Position numbers and translations under genes: made by a program. A stretch of DNA of 64,000 nt from Lactobacillus isalae (GTDB lineage: Bacteria; Bacillota; Bacilli; Lactobacillales; Lactobacillaceae): positions 372,001 through 436,000 of the forward strand of contig NZ_OX443569.1 of the NCBI RefSeq assembly GCF_947539375.1, in the 5' to 3' direction. The notes below the pieces were generated by a model, which worked only from the letters and a program-made list of their open reading frames with translations, did no database searches and was not told the DNA's origin. Shown piece after piece: positions 62,739-64,000 of this stretch; positions within the stretch are counted from its first letter, which is position 1, and the number at the start of each line of letters is the position of its first letter.

Positions 62739-62960
62739 ATGAATTTAGGTTTAGCAATTTTTCTTATTATTATCGCATTATTAATCGGTCTTGTTGGCGG
62801 ATTTTATGGTGCTCGCGCATACATGAAGAAGTATTTCCAAGACAATCCTCCTATTAGTGAAGATATGATTGCAGCTATGATGGCGCAAATGGGACAAAAA
62901 CCATCCGCTAAGAAGCTTAATCAAGTTATGAATATGATGAAGCATCAACAACAAAAATAG
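62739..62960 (+). CDS. UPF0154 (YneF) membrane protein
   Basis: A 73-residue protein with one N-terminal membrane helix (residues 4-27, LAIFLIIIALLIGLVGGFYGARAYM) and a soluble tail (NPPISEDMIAAMMAQMGQKPSAKKLNQVMNMM), the exact YneF pattern. Function unknown. RBS CGGAGG. A terminator follows. Confidence 0.92.
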   Translation: MNLGLAIFLIIIALLIGLVGGFYGARAYMKKYFQDNPPISEDMIAAMMAQMGQKPSAKKLNQVMNMMKHQQQK

Positions 62961-62987
62961 TAGCTTACTTTACTAATATTTGGTAGC

Positions 62988-63017
62988 AGACAGAGGATCG
63001 TATTCCTCTGTCTTTTT
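62988..63017 (+). terminator. Terminator after the YneF gene
   Basis: A perfect 10-bp stem (AGACAGAGGA with TCCTCTGTCT), six-base loop and five T. Confidence 0.9.
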
Positions 63018-63036
63018 GTATATGGTGAGGTGAAAG

Positions 63037-64000
63037 ATGAATATTTTTAGCAAATTAGGCTGGTTCTTTAAACAGGAAAAGAAGAGATACATTATTGGAA
63101 TTAGTTTTTTAGCTTTGACCTCAATTGCTAATTTGGTACCTCCTAGAATTTTGGGTTTAATGGCCGATCAGCTAGATAAGGGTTCAATTAGTTGGGGTGA
63201 ATATGGAGCTTTAATTTTAGCAGTAGTTGCGGCTGCCATTGTTTTATATTTACTACGCTACTTTTGGCGTAAACAAATCTGGGGTGGAGCAGCAGAATTA
63301 GAAAAACAGATGCGTTCTCGTCTATTTAAGCACTTCATGATAATGGATCGGACTTTTTATCAAAGGCATCGGACAGGTGACTTAATGGCTCATGCAACTA
63401 ATGATATTAATTCAATTCAAAATGTTGCTGGAGACGGTGTTTTGACCTTAGTTGATTCTTTAGTAACTGGTGGAACAACTATGATTGCGATGATTATCTT
63501 TACAGATTTTCGGCTAACAATTATTGCACTTTTGCCTCTTCCATTTCTTGCTTTAGGTGCATGGAAATTGGGAGATAAGCTGCATTATAGTTTCGATAAG
63601 TCGCAAGCAGCATTTTCACATTTGAACAATAAGACGCAAGAATCAGTTTCTGGAATAAAAGTCCTAAAGGCGTTTGGCGAAAGTGAGCAAGATTCGGCCA
63701 CTTTTAACAAAATGGTAGATGAAACTATTCAAATTAATAAAAAAGTATTTAAATGGGACTCAATGTTTGATCCATTGGGTACATTAATTATTGGTGCAAC
63801 TTACGTAATTACTATTATCTATGGTGGTTTATTAGTAACCAACCATACTTTATCAGTTGGTCAACTAGTTTCATTTATTGCCTATATTTCAAATATGGTT
63901 TGGCCAATGTTTGCAATTGGTTATTTATTCAATATTTTAGAGCGTGGATCGGCATCGTATGATCGTGTTGAGCGTCTTTTATATGAAAGACCACAAATTA
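63037..64000 (+). CDS. ABC exporter, membrane-domain half (continues past the window)
   Basis: The frame from the ATG at 63037, behind GGTGAGGTGAAAG, is open to the right edge (321 codons). It encodes the transmembrane domain of a type I ABC exporter of the YheI/MdlA type. About six helices are visible. Characteristic patterns are FYQRHRTGDLMAHATNDINSIQ (about residues 107-128), the cytoplasmic EQDSATFNKMVDE loop region and FIAYISNMVWPMFAIGYLFN near 285-305. The nucleotide-binding domain must lie beyond 64000. A second half-transporter gene probably follows, forming a heterodimeric drug or lipid exporter. Confidence 0.88.
   Translation, partial: MNIFSKLGWFFKQEKKRYIIGISFLALTSIANLVPPRILGLMADQLDKGSISWGEYGALILAVVAAAIVLYLLRYFWRKQIWGGAAELEKQMRSRLFKHFMIMDRTFYQRHRTGDLMAHATNDINSIQNVAGDGVLTLVDSLVTGGTTMIAMIIFTDFRLTIIALLPLPFLALGAWKLGDKLHYSFDKSQAAFSHLNNKTQESVSGIKVLKAFGESEQDSATFNKMVDETIQINKKVFKWDSMFDPLGTLIIGATYVITIIYGGLLVTNHTLSVGQLVSFIAYISNMVWPMFAIGYLFNILERGSASYDRVERLLYERPQI

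Noticed and set aside
1-64000. CRISPR arrays, tRNA/rRNA genes, insertion sequences and prophage genes
   Set aside because: Looked for on both strands by eye; no repeat-spacer array, no cloverleaf or rRNA sequence and no transposase or phage protein was seen.

Overview
The window is a low-GC, gene-dense Firmicute chromosome segment. Gene content and order point to a Lactobacillus of the L. johnsonii / L. gasseri type. Supporting signs are an Opp peptide importer with tandem OppA lipoproteins, a C69 dipeptidase, FtsY/Ffh/YlxM in Bacillales-like order, an ECF vitamin transporter S component, no dxs in the isoprenoid cluster, and strong GGAGG ribosome binding sites with frequent TTG/GTG starts. 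The species is inferred from recognised proteins; no search was run. I see no rRNA, tRNA, CRISPR array, insertion sequence or prophage.

Layout. (1) 1-5.4 kb: a carbohydrate block with the end of a PTS EIIC gene, a ROK kinase, an AraC-type regulator, an alpha/beta esterase and an MFS transporter; two cre-like CcpA sites sit at its promoters. (2) 5.4-14.2 kb: a more variable block with a DUF2207 membrane protein, a GNAT acetyltransferase, three unassigned genes (one apparently frameshifted), a pyridoxal-kinase-like enzyme with an ECF S component (a likely vitamin B6 salvage pair), a 59-residue tautomerase, a DUF2325 protein, a YitT protein and an ArsC/Spx-like protein. (3) 14.2-24.9 kb: rplU-rpmA behind an L21 leader, then pepP, efp, asp23, nusB, folD, xseA, xseB, ispA, tlyA, recN, followed by gmk and rpoZ. 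Between recN and gmk lies a small reverse-strand gene whose promoter carries a near-perfect LexA box. (4) 24.9-40.4 kb: priA-fmt-rsmB-stp-prkC-rsgA-rpe-thiN, then rpmB in reverse, then asp23-fakA-recG-plsX-acpP. (5) 40.5-48.4 kb: oppDFBC and two oppA genes, inserted between acpP and rnc. (6) 48.5-59.6 kb: rnc-smc-ftsY, pepD, ylxM-ffh, rpsP, rimM-trmD and rplS with its own promoter and L19 leader. (7) 59.7-64 kb: lepB (reverse), a Nudix gene with an early in-frame stop, a uracil-DNA-glycosylase-family protein, lexA (reverse) with an operator over its -35, two small conserved proteins, and the start of an ABC exporter that runs off the window.

Most of the window is housekeeping: ribosome assembly and maturation, protein targeting, DNA repair, lipid initiation and Ser/Thr signalling. 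The points most worth following are the LexA-controlled orphan gene at 23.6-24.0 kb, the nonsense codon in the Nudix gene, the homopolymer frameshift near 8,335, the shared 5'-end element of the two oppA transcripts, the missing prp gene between L21 and L27, and a 37-codon reverse-strand gene at 11.3-11.4 kb.
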